The translations under genes were made by a program, and so were the position numbers. From positions 46,181 through 110,180 of the forward strand of contig NZ_JAMQAW010000007.1 in the NCBI RefSeq assembly GCF_023701525.1: 64,000 bases of DNA. Direction: 5' to 3'. Shown here in pieces: positions 1 through 9,034 of this stretch. Under the pieces are notes generated by a model. That model saw only the letters and a program-made list of their open reading frames with translations, did not search any database and was not told the origin of the DNA. This DNA comes from Streptomyces albipurpureus. GTDB lineage: Bacteria > Actinomycetota > Actinomycetes > Streptomycetales > Streptomycetaceae. Position 1 is the stretch's first letter. Every line of letters starts with the position of its first letter.

Positions 1-1
1 G

Positions 2-541
2 GCCGGGCGCATCGGGGACGCCATACGGATCGAAGAGCAGGTCCTCACCGACCGCGAACGCGTCCTGGGACCCGACCACCCCGACACCCTCACCACCCGG
101 GGCAACCTCGCCGCCGCCCACTGGCGGGCCGGGCGCGCCGAGGACGCCATACGGCTTTACGTGCAGGTCCTCGCCGACCAGGAGCGCGTCCTGGGACCCG
201 ACCACCCCGACACCCTCACCACCCTCACCACCCTCAGTAACCTCGCCCACTCTTGTCGGGATGCGGGGCACACCCCCGGGGCCGCCCGGATCCTCGAACA
301 GGCCCTGCCCGGCATGGAGCGCGTCCTGGGACCCGACCACCCCGACACCCTCATAGCACGCGGCAACCTCGCCACCTCCTACACACTGGCGGGACGCACC
401 GAGGACGCCGTCCGGATCGAAGAGCAGGCCCTGGCCCACCAAGAGCGCGTCCTGGGACCCGACCGCCCCGACACCGCGCTGAACAGGCATGTTCTGGGCG
501 AATGGCAGGAACAGCCGGGCACGGGGAACACTGGCCGCTGA
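2..541 (+). CDS. TPR (kinesin-light-chain-type) repeat protein, C-terminal part
   Basis: The reading frame is open from the window edge to a TGA at 539-541, so only the C-terminus (about 179 residues) is visible. It consists of tandem units of about 42 residues, each containing the core ERVLGPDHPDTL, the signature of TPR_12/kinesin-light-chain repeats in Streptomyces. The DNA repeats with spacings of 126, 135 and 126 bp (core copies at about 61, 187, 322 and 448); the last copy is diverged (DRPDT). In this genus such repeats usually form the C-terminal sensor of NB-ARC/STAND or FxSxx-COOH-linked proteins. The N-terminal effector is outside the window, so no function is assigned. Confidence 0.85.
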   Translation, partial: AGRIGDAIRIEEQVLTDRERVLGPDHPDTLTTRGNLAAAHWRAGRAEDAIRLYVQVLADQERVLGPDHPDTLTTLTTLSNLAHSCRDAGHTPGAARILEQALPGMERVLGPDHPDTLIARGNLATSYTLAGRTEDAVRIEEQALAHQERVLGPDRPDTALNRHVLGEWQEQPGTGNTGR

Positions 542-829
542 CCGAAGACCGCACTGGGCGCGGCTGCCAGGCCACCGGGCGAGCTCGGCGGACAGGTCCC
601 GCGCACCGGGAACGCCGGACCGGGCTTTTCCCGCCCCGTGGGGGGCCGTCGGCGGGTGCGGGCGCTGTGCGCGCGGTTCGTCGTCAGCCCGGAGCGGCTC
701 CTGGTCCTGCTCGCCGATCACGCCCAACCGGGCGACGACGGCGCGGTGGCTGTCGGGCCGTTCGCGCGCCACTGAACGCCTTCCCGGTCCGGACGCCCGC
801 CCCGGGCCGGGGACATACCCTGTGGCCGG
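542..829. other. Intergenic, no gene seen
   Basis: GC-rich spacer after the TPR gene. The frames here are only compositional. No convincing start with a ribosome binding site and no terminator stem was found. Confidence 0.4.
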
Positions 830-1090
830 CTACTGGGCCAAGCCGTGCTGCACGAGCAGCCAGTCGTTGAAGCCGTCCAGGGTCTGGCTCAGAACGTCGA
901 GTTCGCCCAGGCCGAGTGAAGTTGAACGGGACCGGATGAGTGCCTGGTCGATCCATCCTGCGGGCGAGACGGAGTCGACGAAGCCCGGCAGTTTCTCGGC
1001 CAGGGTCTCGGCGACCGCGCTCTGGTCGAGCCCGCTCGGCTGGGCAAGTCCGGCCAGGCGCTCTTCGCCGAGCGCTCGCGATGTAGTCAC
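830..1090 (-). pseudogene. YidB/DUF937-like fragment
   Basis: An 86-residue frame. Its first half (GLDQSAVAETLAEKLPG followed by a VSPAG motif) resembles the DUF937/YidB family (X-sGLs-X-LPg-X-lTP-G). Full YidB proteins have a longer glycine-rich N-terminus that is missing here, and the only start is a GTG at 1090 without a clear ribosome binding site. The end carries an unrelated-looking but coding-like tail (LGELDVLSQTLDGFNDWLL). It is read here as the 3' remnant of a gene cut at about 1090, where a rightward gene begins 7 bp away. A short intact protein is possible. Confidence 0.45.
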
Positions 1091-1097
1091 GGGCGTC

Positions 1098-1514
1098 GTG
1101 ATCGGCTACCGATACTGCCAGCCGGACTGGCGGATGCGCACAGACAGCCGGGCCCGCGTAGAGAGCTGCTGTGAGAAGTACGGCTTCTCGAAGGGCTACC
1201 GCTATCGCGACGAGGACTACCGCGACGCCCAGTCGGAAGAGGAATTGCGCCGATACAACGAGCCCAGACCGCGCCACAGGCACAACCCGCTGTCGGTGGC
1301 CCGGGGAACCATCATCGGATACCGGGAGGGCCGCAAGGGCAACAGCCCCGAGAAGGTGCCCCGCGACTTGATCCGGACCTGCTGCGCATCCTTCGGCTTC
1401 TGGGACGGGCTCCGGGCCGGCCAAGACCACTTCTTCGAAACCGCCAGCGAGGACGAGAAGGCCCGCTACCTCCTTGCTGCACGCATCGAGCGGAATGAGA
1501 AGGGATGGGGGTGA
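1098..1514 (+). CDS. Hypothetical protein with two copies of a CC-YGF small domain
   Basis: Start is taken as GTG 1098, the first start after the YidB-like remnant; the frame is open further upstream but that part looks non-coding. The 138-residue product is charged and aromatic-rich and contains an internal duplication. Each unit has an entry G-x-(V/I)IGYR, a central CC-x2-(Y/F)GF-x2-G and an acidic exit such as SEEELRRY or SEDEKARY. The two units are about 55-65 residues. Each has a vicinal Cys pair and conserved Arg, Asp/His and Tyr. I do not recognise the family. No membrane segment or signal peptide is present. Confidence 0.55.
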   Translation: MIGYRYCQPDWRMRTDSRARVESCCEKYGFSKGYRYRDEDYRDAQSEEELRRYNEPRPRHRHNPLSVARGTIIGYREGRKGNSPEKVPRDLIRTCCASFGFWDGLRAGQDHFFETASEDEKARYLLAARIERNEKGWG

Positions 1515-1776
1515 TCCTGGCAGTCCGGCCAGCAACCGACACGTCGCCAGAAGATCACGCCCCCAGAACAGCGCGATGGACCGCGCCGGTCGTCATCGCT
1601 CACCTTGCGGATACCGGCCCGGGGTTACGCGAGTCACAACGCTGTTTTCGCGAGCGGCGGGACCCACCTCTCGGTGATCCGCAAGACTTCGTGATGCACT
1701 CGTGGTTCGCCGGACGGCCAGGTGAGGGTCGGTCTGTCCGGGAGCCTGCTCACGCAACCCGGGGGTCGGGGTTGGA

Positions 1777-2010
1777 GTGCACCTACTGACATCTGCCCAA
1801 AGGGATGGAGAGCAGCGCGCGGTCGGCCCCCTTCGGCGCGCTGTGCTGCCTGTGTACGACGTTCTCCACGCCGCTCTGCCCGAGTTCCTCGGCAGCCTCG
1901 CCGCCGGACTCCTCCTCGCAACCGGGGCCTGGACCCTCCAGAAAGCCCGCGCCCGCCGCGCCCGTCCCGTGCCCCGGCCTGGTGCAGGGGGCGCCCCGCC
2001 GTCGGAATAG
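1777..2010 (+). CDS. Small single-pass membrane protein
   Basis: GTG start at 1777; 77 residues. The central part, from VYDVLHAALPEFLG through LLLATGAW, forms one hydrophobic segment followed by a positively charged KARARRARP stretch, giving an N-out/C-in or tail-anchored topology. Small proteins of this LPEFLG-TM-R/K-rich type are common hypotheticals in Streptomyces. The true start could be a later GTG near the hydrophobic part. A 10-bp hairpin follows the stop. Function unknown. Confidence 0.5.
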   Translation: MHLLTSAQRDGEQRAVGPLRRAVLPVYDVLHAALPEFLGSLAAGLLLATGAWTLQKARARRARPVPRPGAGGAPPSE

Positions 2011-2034
2011 CTGCATCGCCTTCCCGGCAAGCCC

Positions 2035-2071
2035 CCCGAGCAGTAGAGCACCCCAGGCTTCACTGCTCGGG
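2035..2071. terminator. Hairpin after the small membrane gene
   Basis: Inverted repeat with a 10-bp perfect stem (2035-2044 with 2062-2071, arms CCGAGCAGT/ACTGCTCGG plus one more pair) and a 17-nt loop, 25 bp downstream of the 2010 stop. No T-run follows, as is usual in Streptomyces. Confidence 0.5.
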
Positions 2072-2600
2072 ATAGCCCTGGTGGGCCGGTCCTGGTTCCG
2101 GCGGGCGCACGCGCCAGTCCTGAAGCGCGAGTCCGTCTTCGGCGCGGGCGGTGAGACGCGCCCGGACTAAGAGTTCGGTGCCGGGCAGGTCCCGCGGCCG
2201 TCGTCCGGTGGCCACGGATCCATGTCGCCACCGGGACGAGGATCTGCCCGCCGTACGAGGAGGCACCCATGGCACCCGCTCACCGGGCTGACAGTGCACC
2301 CGTGCTCCACGGCGGTACGGCTTGTTCCCCGTTGGCGCTCAAGCCTGGGTGGGGAGGGTGGCAGAACCGGCGGCGGACCGGTCGCCCGTGTGCGGGGATG
2401 CCCTGTGGCGGCTACCCGTGACCGTATGCCGGATCACCGGCTTCCTCGGCCCCGAGGTGTCCCAGACCCTGCTCGATCGCGTCACAGCTATAGGTGTCGG
2501 CAGCCTTCAGCCCTCGACGGGGCGCAGCACCCGGGACGTGGACACCCGCATTCGCCATGCACGGCCCAACGATGGCCTCGACCGCGGACGGGAGCCGAAT

Positions 2601-3487
2601 GGCCTGGGAGGCACAGCTGTCGCCGCTGCGGGCGCCGAAGTGCTGCTGAAGGCGCGTCTGCAGATGGTGCACTGGTCTCTGGTGTTCGTCAGCCCCGGGG
2701 ACGCTACGCGAGAAGCGCTCGAGAGGGGACACTGAAGAGTTGCACTCCCCAAGAGACGCGAAAGCGGCTGACCAACATAGCGGGGATCAAGTTCAGCCGG
2801 CGTGATGAGGCTGCTCTCTCCGACCTAGCCGAACGCCGCAACGCTCTGCAGCACTACGGCTTGGTTGGCGAGTACGCCAAGGCCGGAACCGTGGAGAGCA
2901 CCACTGCCCAAGTACTGAACTTCCTCATCAGTTTTGTCGATGAGCACATTCTGAAGCACATCACAGATGAGGAAGAACGGCACCACGCGGAGATCGACAT
3001 GGATCGGATCCGCGGAGGGGTCCGCACCATCCAGGGCTACGTGGCAGAGCGCATGAAGGACCTCGCTCCGGTCCTGGGGCCCGTCAGAGCGCGCACCCTC
3101 CTGTGCCCGCAGTGCCAGCAGTTCGCCCTCACTCCGACACTCATCAGGGGCGTGCCGGAGTGGTGCCAGTCGGACGCAATGATCTCCACCATGTACTGCC
3201 ACCTCTGTGTCCAGGGCTATGGCGCTTTGGGCCTAGCCCTGGGCTATGCCGTCCGCGTTCTCAACCGCGCCATTCCTGATGCCTCGTACGACGGTGACGC
3301 CCCGGACCGGTGCCCCGTCTGCACGATGAGCAGCCTGGTTCGAGGAGCCTCGACAGCTTCCTCTCCGGAGACACTCATCGACTTCTGCTTCCATTGCGCA
3401 GATGTGATCAATGGGCTGCAAGAGTGCCAGCGCTGCGGCTCTATCTACACCAGCGAGCAGGGTCATCGATGCCGACGCCGTAGCTGA
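2601..3487 (+). pseudogene. HEPN-type protein with zinc ribbons, frameshifted
   Basis: The coding-like sequence switches frame at about 2730. The first part, ending AEVLLKARLQMVHWSLVF and running to a TGA at 2733-2735, and the second, from LKSCTPQETRKRL to 3487, belong together: related proteins continue LLKARL-X-HWSLVF-X-GDFKSV without a break. The second part has RNALQH (R-x4-H), the HEPN ribonuclease motif, near 2840, then CPQC, CHLC, CPVC, CFHC and CQRC pairs that suggest two or three zinc ribbons. HEPN proteins usually act as RNases in toxin-antitoxin or anti-phage systems. The N-terminal limit is not clear. The frameshift could be real decay or a sequencing error. Confidence 0.6.
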
Positions 3488-4244
3488 ATGCCTCGCGCAT
3501 GAGGACGTCGTCCTCCTGGTGGCGAGGGGGTCCTGATGGAGGTAGGGAGCGGGCGTCTCGCTGCACCGAGCTGGAAGAAGGCCGGGCCCCGGCCTCGATC
3601 CCCAATTGGACCGCACGAGACATAGACACTGCCCTGTACTGGCTCAACCACCCCACCAACACCACAACCAGCGCATACGAACACTCAACGAACCTGATCA
3701 CCACACGGAGAAACTGACCACACCTGACCAACACTCACTCCACCTGACAAAGCACCAGCTCAGCACACAGCCCAAGCGCTCAATCCCTCCGTCACCGAGC
3801 CGTAGCAACCGAGGCATAAGGCGCTACCACCAGGCACCAAACTGATCAGCCCAGGCAAACCCACGAACTACTGATCAGAAAGACCGCCCCTGTACATGAA
3901 CGCACTACGCAGGCTGGGGGTGCAGTGGGCGTGACACGGCGTACAACCGGCCGTTGAACCCGACGGACAAACGAAGACCACACCAAACCCCGGGGACACA
4001 GCAGACTCCCAGGGCCTCGTGCGTGTGCCGATCAGCCGACGCGGTGACCGAGGGCGCAGTTGGGGTTGTGCGGTGCTCGTCGCCGCGCCACTGCGCCTGG
4101 GAACCGCAGCGATGTCGGTGTACCCGTGAACGTCGTGCGCAGCCGAGTGCGAATGAACGTGCCCTCCTGCGGGCATGGCCAGGCACCTCCTTGACCTGAA
4201 GCATGGTTGAGGTTCTAGCGTGTCGCCTACTTGATCATCTGATG
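3488..4244. other. Intergenic, no gene seen; G-poor CACC-rich stretch
   Basis: About 750 bp without a convincing gene. From about 3630 to 3790 the top strand is strikingly G-poor and rich in CAC/ACC/AAC, and its GC is lower than the flanks. The short frames here have low-complexity His/Thr/Pro composition and no homology I recognise. Confidence 0.4.
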
Positions 4245-5093
4245 ATGGGAAACACGCTCGTGATCCTCGTGACCGGAGCCACTGGAAACATAGGCAGTGC
4301 CCTGCTGAAGGAGTTGCACGCCCGTGGTGTCGGGCCGCTGAGGGGGCTCACCCGTGATGCCGCACGTGCCGTCTTTCCCGAAGGGGGCGAGGCTGTGCAG
4401 GGCGACTTCGCAGAGTCGGCGTCGGTGAAGCCCGCGCTGAAGGGGGTGCGCTCGCTGTTCCTTGTGTCGCGTCTGGGCTCGGACGCCGACATCCTCGAAG
4501 CCGTCCGGCAGGCAGAAGTGGAGCACGTCGTGCTGGTGTCGTCCATCACCGTCCAGACCCACCCGCACCTCGGCCCCGCCGGCGAGAACCTGGCGGTGGA
4601 GCAACTGCTCAAGGAAACCGGCATGGCCTGGACGATTCTGCGGCCGACGCAGTTCGCGTCGAACGCCCTGATGTGGGTCGCCTCCATCCGCGGCCGCGAG
4701 ACCGTCCGCGCGCCGTACGCCGAGACCGCGCTGCCGACCATCCACCCCGCGGACATCGCATCGGTGGCACGGGTCGCAATGACCGAGCCCGGCCACCACG
4801 GACGCACGTATGCCTTGACCGGGCCAGAGCCGATAACCGCCCGACAGCAGGTCGAGGCCATCGCAGGAGTACTGGGTCGGGAGGTTCCCTTCGCCGAGAT
4901 CAGCCGTCGGCAGGCCCACGCGCAGATGGTCGCGGTCTTCGGGGTCGAGGCCGCGGACGCGGTGCTCGACGTCACTGGTGGAGACGTGAACCCCGAGCTG
5001 CTCATGGTGCGCGACACGGTTTCTCAGGTCACCGGAACGCCTGCTCGCCCGTTCCGGCAGTGGGCTTCGGAGAACGCCGACGCCTTCCGTTGA
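4245..5093 (+). CDS. NmrA-like NAD(P)-binding oxidoreductase
   Basis: Atypical short-chain dehydrogenase. The N-terminus has VTGATGNIG, the GxxGxxG dinucleotide-binding loop after the first strand; the middle has VVLVSSITVQ and the ILRPTQF element typical of NmrA/QOR2-like proteins. The length of about 282 residues fits the family. These are usually soluble NADPH-dependent quinone reductases or redox-sensing regulators. ATGs at 4203, 4242 and 4245 are in frame; 4245 sets MGNTLVILVTGATG at the normal distance from the N-terminus, but none has a good ribosome binding site. It stands alone, with no operon partner. Confidence 0.85.
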   Translation: MGNTLVILVTGATGNIGSALLKELHARGVGPLRGLTRDAARAVFPEGGEAVQGDFAESASVKPALKGVRSLFLVSRLGSDADILEAVRQAEVEHVVLVSSITVQTHPHLGPAGENLAVEQLLKETGMAWTILRPTQFASNALMWVASIRGRETVRAPYAETALPTIHPADIASVARVAMTEPGHHGRTYALTGPEPITARQQVEAIAGVLGREVPFAEISRRQAHAQMVAVFGVEAADAVLDVTGGDVNPELLMVRDTVSQVTGTPARPFRQWASENADAFR

Positions 5094-5231
5094 ATCGCCA
5101 GGGCCAGAACACGTTCATCCGTACGCAGCTCTGCACATAGGCGAGTACGCCGACAAGTGCCGTTTGCGATGTATCGCTCTCGCAATCCGCAGGTCTGTCG
5201 GCCGCTGTCCACGGCGGGCACAATCGGCCTC

Positions 5232-6341
5232 ATGACGAGCACCGCGGTCGCGCCGCCCACGCACAGCACGCCTGCTGACCTTGCTCTGGGGTTCCTGTCG
5301 GGCGGGGTGATCGGGGCGTCGCTGAGCGCCTTCATCGGTGGCTGCGTGGTCGGGAGAGTCCCGCTGATCCTGACCGGGTTGGTCCTGCCCGCGGTCTACG
5401 GGCTTCTCTTCTTCCTCGTCACACTGCCGCGCCGTGCCCGGGAGGCGGCCGTCGCGCCGCGCACCGCGCTCGCGGTGATCGAGAGTCTGGAGGCCGTCAG
5501 GGATGAGACCAGTGACGTGCCGGTGCGGTTCGATCTGTCCGTCGCGCCGGATGACGCGCCCGCGTTCCGTGTCGAGATACGGCAGGACGTCAACCTCGTC
5601 GAGCTGGCCGACTACCGACCGCGCGGGGTCGTGGTGGTGGTGGTGGAGTATCCGCCGGACCGGCCGTGGAAGACGCGGATCGTGAAGCGGCCGACGCCGG
5701 AGTGGGAGGAGCGGGCGGCCGCGGGCCGGGTCGACTCGGTGCCCGGTCCGGCCATGAAGAGCGAGACCCCGGAGGGCTGTTTCGGCGGGGTCCTCACTCT
5801 CCTCGGGCTGCTGCTCGGTGCGGCCGCCGTGCTCCTGCTGTTCCGTGCCGACCTGTTCGGCTCCCAGCGGGGCGACAGCGGAGCCCCCGAACCGTCCGTC
5901 TCCTCCTCGTCGTCCACAACCACCGTGACGTCCTCCACAATCACTGTGACGTCGGCGACGGGCACGGTCGCCCTCGGGCCTGGGCAATCGATGCTCGACG
6001 AGGGTGCACTACGCAATGCCGTCGCGTCGTTGACGCAGACCTCGGGCAAGCGTCAGGCGCTTACCGTCGTCGTGCAGGACCGCCTGCTGACGGTCGCCTT
6101 CTCCCCGACCGGTGTGAAGAGTGCCGGGTTCGACCCGAGGTCCCTGCCCTACGATCGGGTTCCCGGTCTGGTCGAGGAGGCCGGGACCACCCTCGGCGTC
6201 GAGTCCCCGCGGAGCTGGCAACTGACCGCCGACGGCGTCAACGGCTCGATCATGCTCAGGGTCGTGGTCACCGGTGGCGGGGGCACAGGGACCCTGACGG
6301 CGGACGGCCGGGGCAACGTGCTGTGGAAAAAAGGCAGTTGA
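5232..6341 (+). CDS. Hypothetical multi-pass membrane protein
   Basis: Start ATG 5232 is chosen because upstream in-frame sequence lacks coding character. The 369-residue product has two N-terminal membrane segments (around LGFLSGGVIGASLSAFIGG and LILTGLVLPAVYGLLFFLV), a soluble region of about 130 residues, a third membrane segment (GVLTLLGLLLGAAAVLLLF) and then a Ser/Thr-rich linker (SSSSSTTTVTSSTITVTSAT) leading to a C-terminal beta-rich domain, probably extracytoplasmic. It is followed 24 bp later by a DUF3592 gene, so the two likely form an operon. No enzymatic motif was recognised. Confidence 0.8.
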   Translation: MTSTAVAPPTHSTPADLALGFLSGGVIGASLSAFIGGCVVGRVPLILTGLVLPAVYGLLFFLVTLPRRAREAAVAPRTALAVIESLEAVRDETSDVPVRFDLSVAPDDAPAFRVEIRQDVNLVELADYRPRGVVVVVVEYPPDRPWKTRIVKRPTPEWEERAAAGRVDSVPGPAMKSETPEGCFGGVLTLLGLLLGAAAVLLLFRADLFGSQRGDSGAPEPSVSSSSSTTTVTSSTITVTSATGTVALGPGQSMLDEGALRNAVASLTQTSGKRQALTVVVQDRLLTVAFSPTGVKSAGFDPRSLPYDRVPGLVEEAGTTLGVESPRSWQLTADGVNGSIMLRVVVTGGGGTGTLTADGRGNVLWKKGS

Positions 6342-6365
6342 CGGGATCAGCAGAAGGAGGGGCGC

Positions 6366-7229
6366 ATGGGGTGGGACGAGTTCCTGGTGGTGTGGTGTGC
6401 CGTGTGGGGTGTGGTGGCGCTGGTCGGGTACGGCATGTCGCTGGCCGGGGTGACCAAAGCGCAGCGGACAGTCCGGCTCACAGGGCGGATCGAGCAGGTG
6501 CGGGAGCCCCGGCACGGCGGGTCCCGGGCGGGCGGGATATGGGTGGTCGTCTCCTACCGCGACCCGGCTTCCGGTCAGAAGGTCACGGTGACGAACGACG
6601 GTGAGCGGGGCGAGACGATCACCTCTGCCTGGGAGGGCCGGGAGATCGGGGTCAGCCACCCGCGAGGCAGACCGCACGCCTACCGGTTCTCCAACACTCC
6701 CGAGGAGCCCAGTCGAGGGCTGGGCTGGCCGGTTTTCGCGGTCTTCCTGGTCTACGTGGGGCTGGTGGTCCTCGCCGCGGTCGGCTGGGGGTGGCCGTGG
6801 GCGCTGATCGGCTCCGGCGGGCCGTTGGCGGTCGCCGCCGCCGTTCATCTGCCCGGGACGGTACGCGCCAAGAACCGCCGCATCGAGAGACTGGCCGCGA
6901 TGGACACCGTGCAAGGACGGGTCGTCGCGGTTCTGAAGGACGTCAAAACCAACCAGGACGAAGGTGGCACCTCAACCACCATCACCCCGGTCCTGTCGTT
7001 CACCACCCGTGAGGGCACGGCCGTCACGGCCCACTGCACATCGAACATCCCGAACCCCGCCCGCGCGTACGGCCGTGACATCACCGTCCACTACCCGCCC
7101 GCCGACCCGACCGGTTTCACACTAGACCGCGCGGCCGAACACCACTCGGAAGAACGGGACGTGACAATCCACGTTCTGCTGACCCTCGCACTCGCAGCGA
7201 CAGCCGCGGTGGGAATAGCGATGCTCTGA
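6366..7229 (+). CDS. DUF3592 domain membrane protein
   Basis: ATG at 6366 preceded by a strong AGAAGGAGG ribosome binding site. It has an N-terminal membrane helix (FLVVWCAVWGVVALVGYGM), a soluble DUF3592-like beta domain (around GGIWVVVSYRDPASG), two central helices (WPVFAVFLVYVGLVVLAAVGW and WALIGSGGPLAVAAAVHL), a second DUF3592-like domain (VLSFTTREGTAVTA, IPNPARAYG, ITVHYPPADP) and a C-terminal helix. DUF3592 proteins are uncharacterised membrane proteins. Probably co-transcribed with the preceding membrane gene. Confidence 0.85.
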   Translation: MGWDEFLVVWCAVWGVVALVGYGMSLAGVTKAQRTVRLTGRIEQVREPRHGGSRAGGIWVVVSYRDPASGQKVTVTNDGERGETITSAWEGREIGVSHPRGRPHAYRFSNTPEEPSRGLGWPVFAVFLVYVGLVVLAAVGWGWPWALIGSGGPLAVAAAVHLPGTVRAKNRRIERLAAMDTVQGRVVAVLKDVKTNQDEGGTSTTITPVLSFTTREGTAVTAHCTSNIPNPARAYGRDITVHYPPADPTGFTLDRAAEHHSEERDVTIHVLLTLALAATAAVGIAML

Positions 7230-7290
7230 GAGGCTGATCAGCCCTGCTCCAGCAGCCATACAGACAAGGGCGCGGCGCACAAAGGCGGTG

Positions 7291-7320
7291 GGGCAAGCCG
7301 CCGTTCGGGGCGGCTTGCCC
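7291..7320. terminator. Bidirectional terminator
   Basis: Perfect 12-bp stem GGGCAAGCCGCC/GGCGGCTTGCCC with a 6-nt loop. It lies between the convergent ends of the DUF3592 gene (7229) and the leftward gene ending at 7338, so it can serve both. Confidence 0.85.
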
Positions 7321-7337
7321 GGTTGCCCCGTTCAGGC

Positions 7338-7799
7338 TTACCCGGCGGGCGCCGCCCCCCAGAGCGGGCGGGCGTTCCCGGTCCCGCCGCAGTGGAAGCA
7401 CTCGCCGTTCGACGCCCCGGTTGCGATGGTCTCGACGGCGTGCTCGAACAGGCGGGTGAACCCGATGAGGTGTTCCGTGTGGAGCGGCATCTCCTGCCGT
7501 CTGCCGAGGGTGACCTCCAGAGCGCAGTGGTCGGGGCCTCGGTACTCGGCGTCCCAGGACAGGCCGCGGGTGGACGTGCGGAAGATCTCGTGGACATCGT
7601 CCATGGTCTCCGCGCCGGACATCTGCACCCGAGCCGAGAACGCGATGTGTTCCGCTGCGGCGAAGGACAGCAGACCGGCCGGACGGGCCAACGGCCCGAT
7701 CCGCCCGACCGGTTCAGGGTGCGCGCGTTGGAGGCTGGACAGGGCGTACCACAGCCCACCCGGCAGATCGGGCGGGATCTCTACTCGGTTGCGTTTCAT
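7338..7799 (-). CDS. Conserved hypothetical protein
   Basis: A 153-residue soluble protein starting MKRNRVEIPPDLPGG with good Streptomyces codon usage. It contains a CFHCGG motif near the C-terminus (a single CxxC, possibly half of a metal site) and the hydrophilic middle MSGAETMDDVHEIFRTS. No membrane segments. I do not recognise a named family. It ends at the bidirectional hairpin and stands apart from its right neighbour by about 190 bp. Confidence 0.65.
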   Translation of the reverse strand: MKRNRVEIPPDLPGGLWYALSSLQRAHPEPVGRIGPLARPAGLLSFAAAEHIAFSARVQMSGAETMDDVHEIFRTSTRGLSWDAEYRGPDHCALEVTLGRRQEMPLHTEHLIGFTRLFEHAVETIATGASNGECFHCGGTGNARPLWGAAPAG

Positions 7800-7990
7800 A
7801 GAACCTGTGTAGGGCCCTCCGCATGCTCCGGACGACCGGAAGGCCGGTACGTCCCGGGGGGTGGCACAGGAACTTCGCTACCCGTACCGCACGGCGGGCA
7901 GTACCGGGCCGGGGCCACCCGGCGCCGTCTTCGCGCCGCCGGAACCAGCCCCGGCCGACGTCCTCACCCGGCCCCGGCAGCGTGCCGCGG

Positions 7991-9034
7991 TCAGCGGCCG
8001 GGCGGTTCGGGGTAGCGCTCGCGGCGAGCGTACGGGTCGTCGACGCCGATCTCGTACCAGGGCTCGCCCCGCTGGAGCCGGGTCAGGGTGTTCACCAAGA
8101 CCGCAACGGCGATGCCCTTCACGTCGGCGGCGAGCGCCTGGAGGCGGTTGTCGAGCAGATGCTCTTCCATGCCCGCCAGGACGACATGCAGTCGCGGGAA
8201 GGTCTGGGAGCGGGTGTAGCGGTGGCGCTGCCAGAACGAGTACGTGCGGCCGTTGGTGCCGCGGGCGCCTTCCCAGACGCGGTGCCCGGCGTAGCGCTCG
8301 TAGTCCCACACCTCACGTGCGAGGCGGGCGCGGGACATGGTGCCGTTGTCGAGTTCGAAGAGGCGGACCTCGTTGCTCTCGGTTGGCACGGCGAGGACGG
8401 CATCGGTATTGAAGGACAGGCCGGTCTCCTTGATGGCGTGGTTGACCTCGACCTGCCAGTCGGTCAGCAAGTGCCGGTTGCCGTAGGCGAGGATCGTGTC
8501 GGTCACCGCGATGCCGTGCGGACCGAACCCGGCTCGAACGGCCTTCGCACCGGTGCCGGCTTTCGGGCGGTGGGGGAGTTCGTTGCCGTCGGCCAGGGCC
8601 TTCTGTCCCGGCACCGTCAGGTTCCAGATCGGGTGCCGCCCGTCCTTGCCGTTCGTCTCCGCCAGCCTCTTCATCGCCCGACGCACATACGACCGGCCAT
8701 CCCGACCTTCTGCTGTGATCACCTGAGCCATCTGCCGGACCGTCGCTATCCGCACACACCCCAGCATCCGCAGCGCATCGGCCCGTACCTTCCCAGCCGT
8801 GGGAGTGGACCTCTTCCCCTTCACCGACGTCTCAGGGGAAGGAAGAGAGGTGTCGACCTCCCCGGAGACTCCCTGACGGGTGGTGTGAGCTGCGGTGATG
8901 GACACGACATGGGAATCGTTCACGGCACTGTTCACGGCACTGGACTCCGGGCCGCCCGGAAGGCGTTCAACACCCCTTGTCCAGCTCGGGCGCGGCCCTG
9001 GTTCGGGCTGCCGAGCGCTGCTGGTGTTCGTCAT
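7991..9034 (-). CDS. Replication-relaxation family protein
   Basis: Matches the actinobacterial replication-relaxation family (pfam Replic_Relax): an N-terminal winged-helix part (LRMLGCVRIATVRQMAQVI, YVRRAMKRL), a middle HAIKETGLSF and VPTESNEVRLFELDNGTM, then the WDYERYAGH region. These proteins are encoded by Streptomyces plasmids and integrative elements and are thought to act on plasmid DNA before replication or transfer. ATG 9034 is preferred over 9049 because GAGGAG lies 8 nt upstream of it. The N-terminal 90 residues are Ser/Pro-rich and disordered. Its presence supports plasmid ancestry for this part of the window. Confidence 0.85.
   Translation of the reverse strand: MTNTSSARQPEPGPRPSWTRGVERLPGGPESSAVNSAVNDSHVVSITAAHTTRQGVSGEVDTSLPSPETSVKGKRSTPTAGKVRADALRMLGCVRIATVRQMAQVITAEGRDGRSYVRRAMKRLAETNGKDGRHPIWNLTVPGQKALADGNELPHRPKAGTGAKAVRAGFGPHGIAVTDTILAYGNRHLLTDWQVEVNHAIKETGLSFNTDAVLAVPTESNEVRLFELDNGTMSRARLAREVWDYERYAGHRVWEGARGTNGRTYSFWQRHRYTRSQTFPRLHVVLAGMEEHLLDNRLQALAADVKGIAVAVLVNTLTRLQRGEPWYEIGVDDPYARRERYPEPPGR

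Noticed and set aside
2..541. CRISPR-like tandem repeats
   Set aside because: The regular 126-bp periodicity encodes 42-residue TPR units; there are no short repeats with unique spacers.
684..1535. Long leftward open frame of 283 codons
   Set aside because: Arg/Ala/Pro-rich shadow of high-GC sequence; the opposite strand holds the better-supported repeat-domain gene.
1593..2270. Leftward open frame of 225 codons
   Set aside because: Low-complexity Arg/Pro/Gly product with no family features; the opposite strand carries the small membrane gene.
5115..5987. Leftward frame of 290 codons opposite the membrane protein gene
   Set aside because: His/Arg/Gly-rich product with no domain; a frame shadow of 5232-6341.
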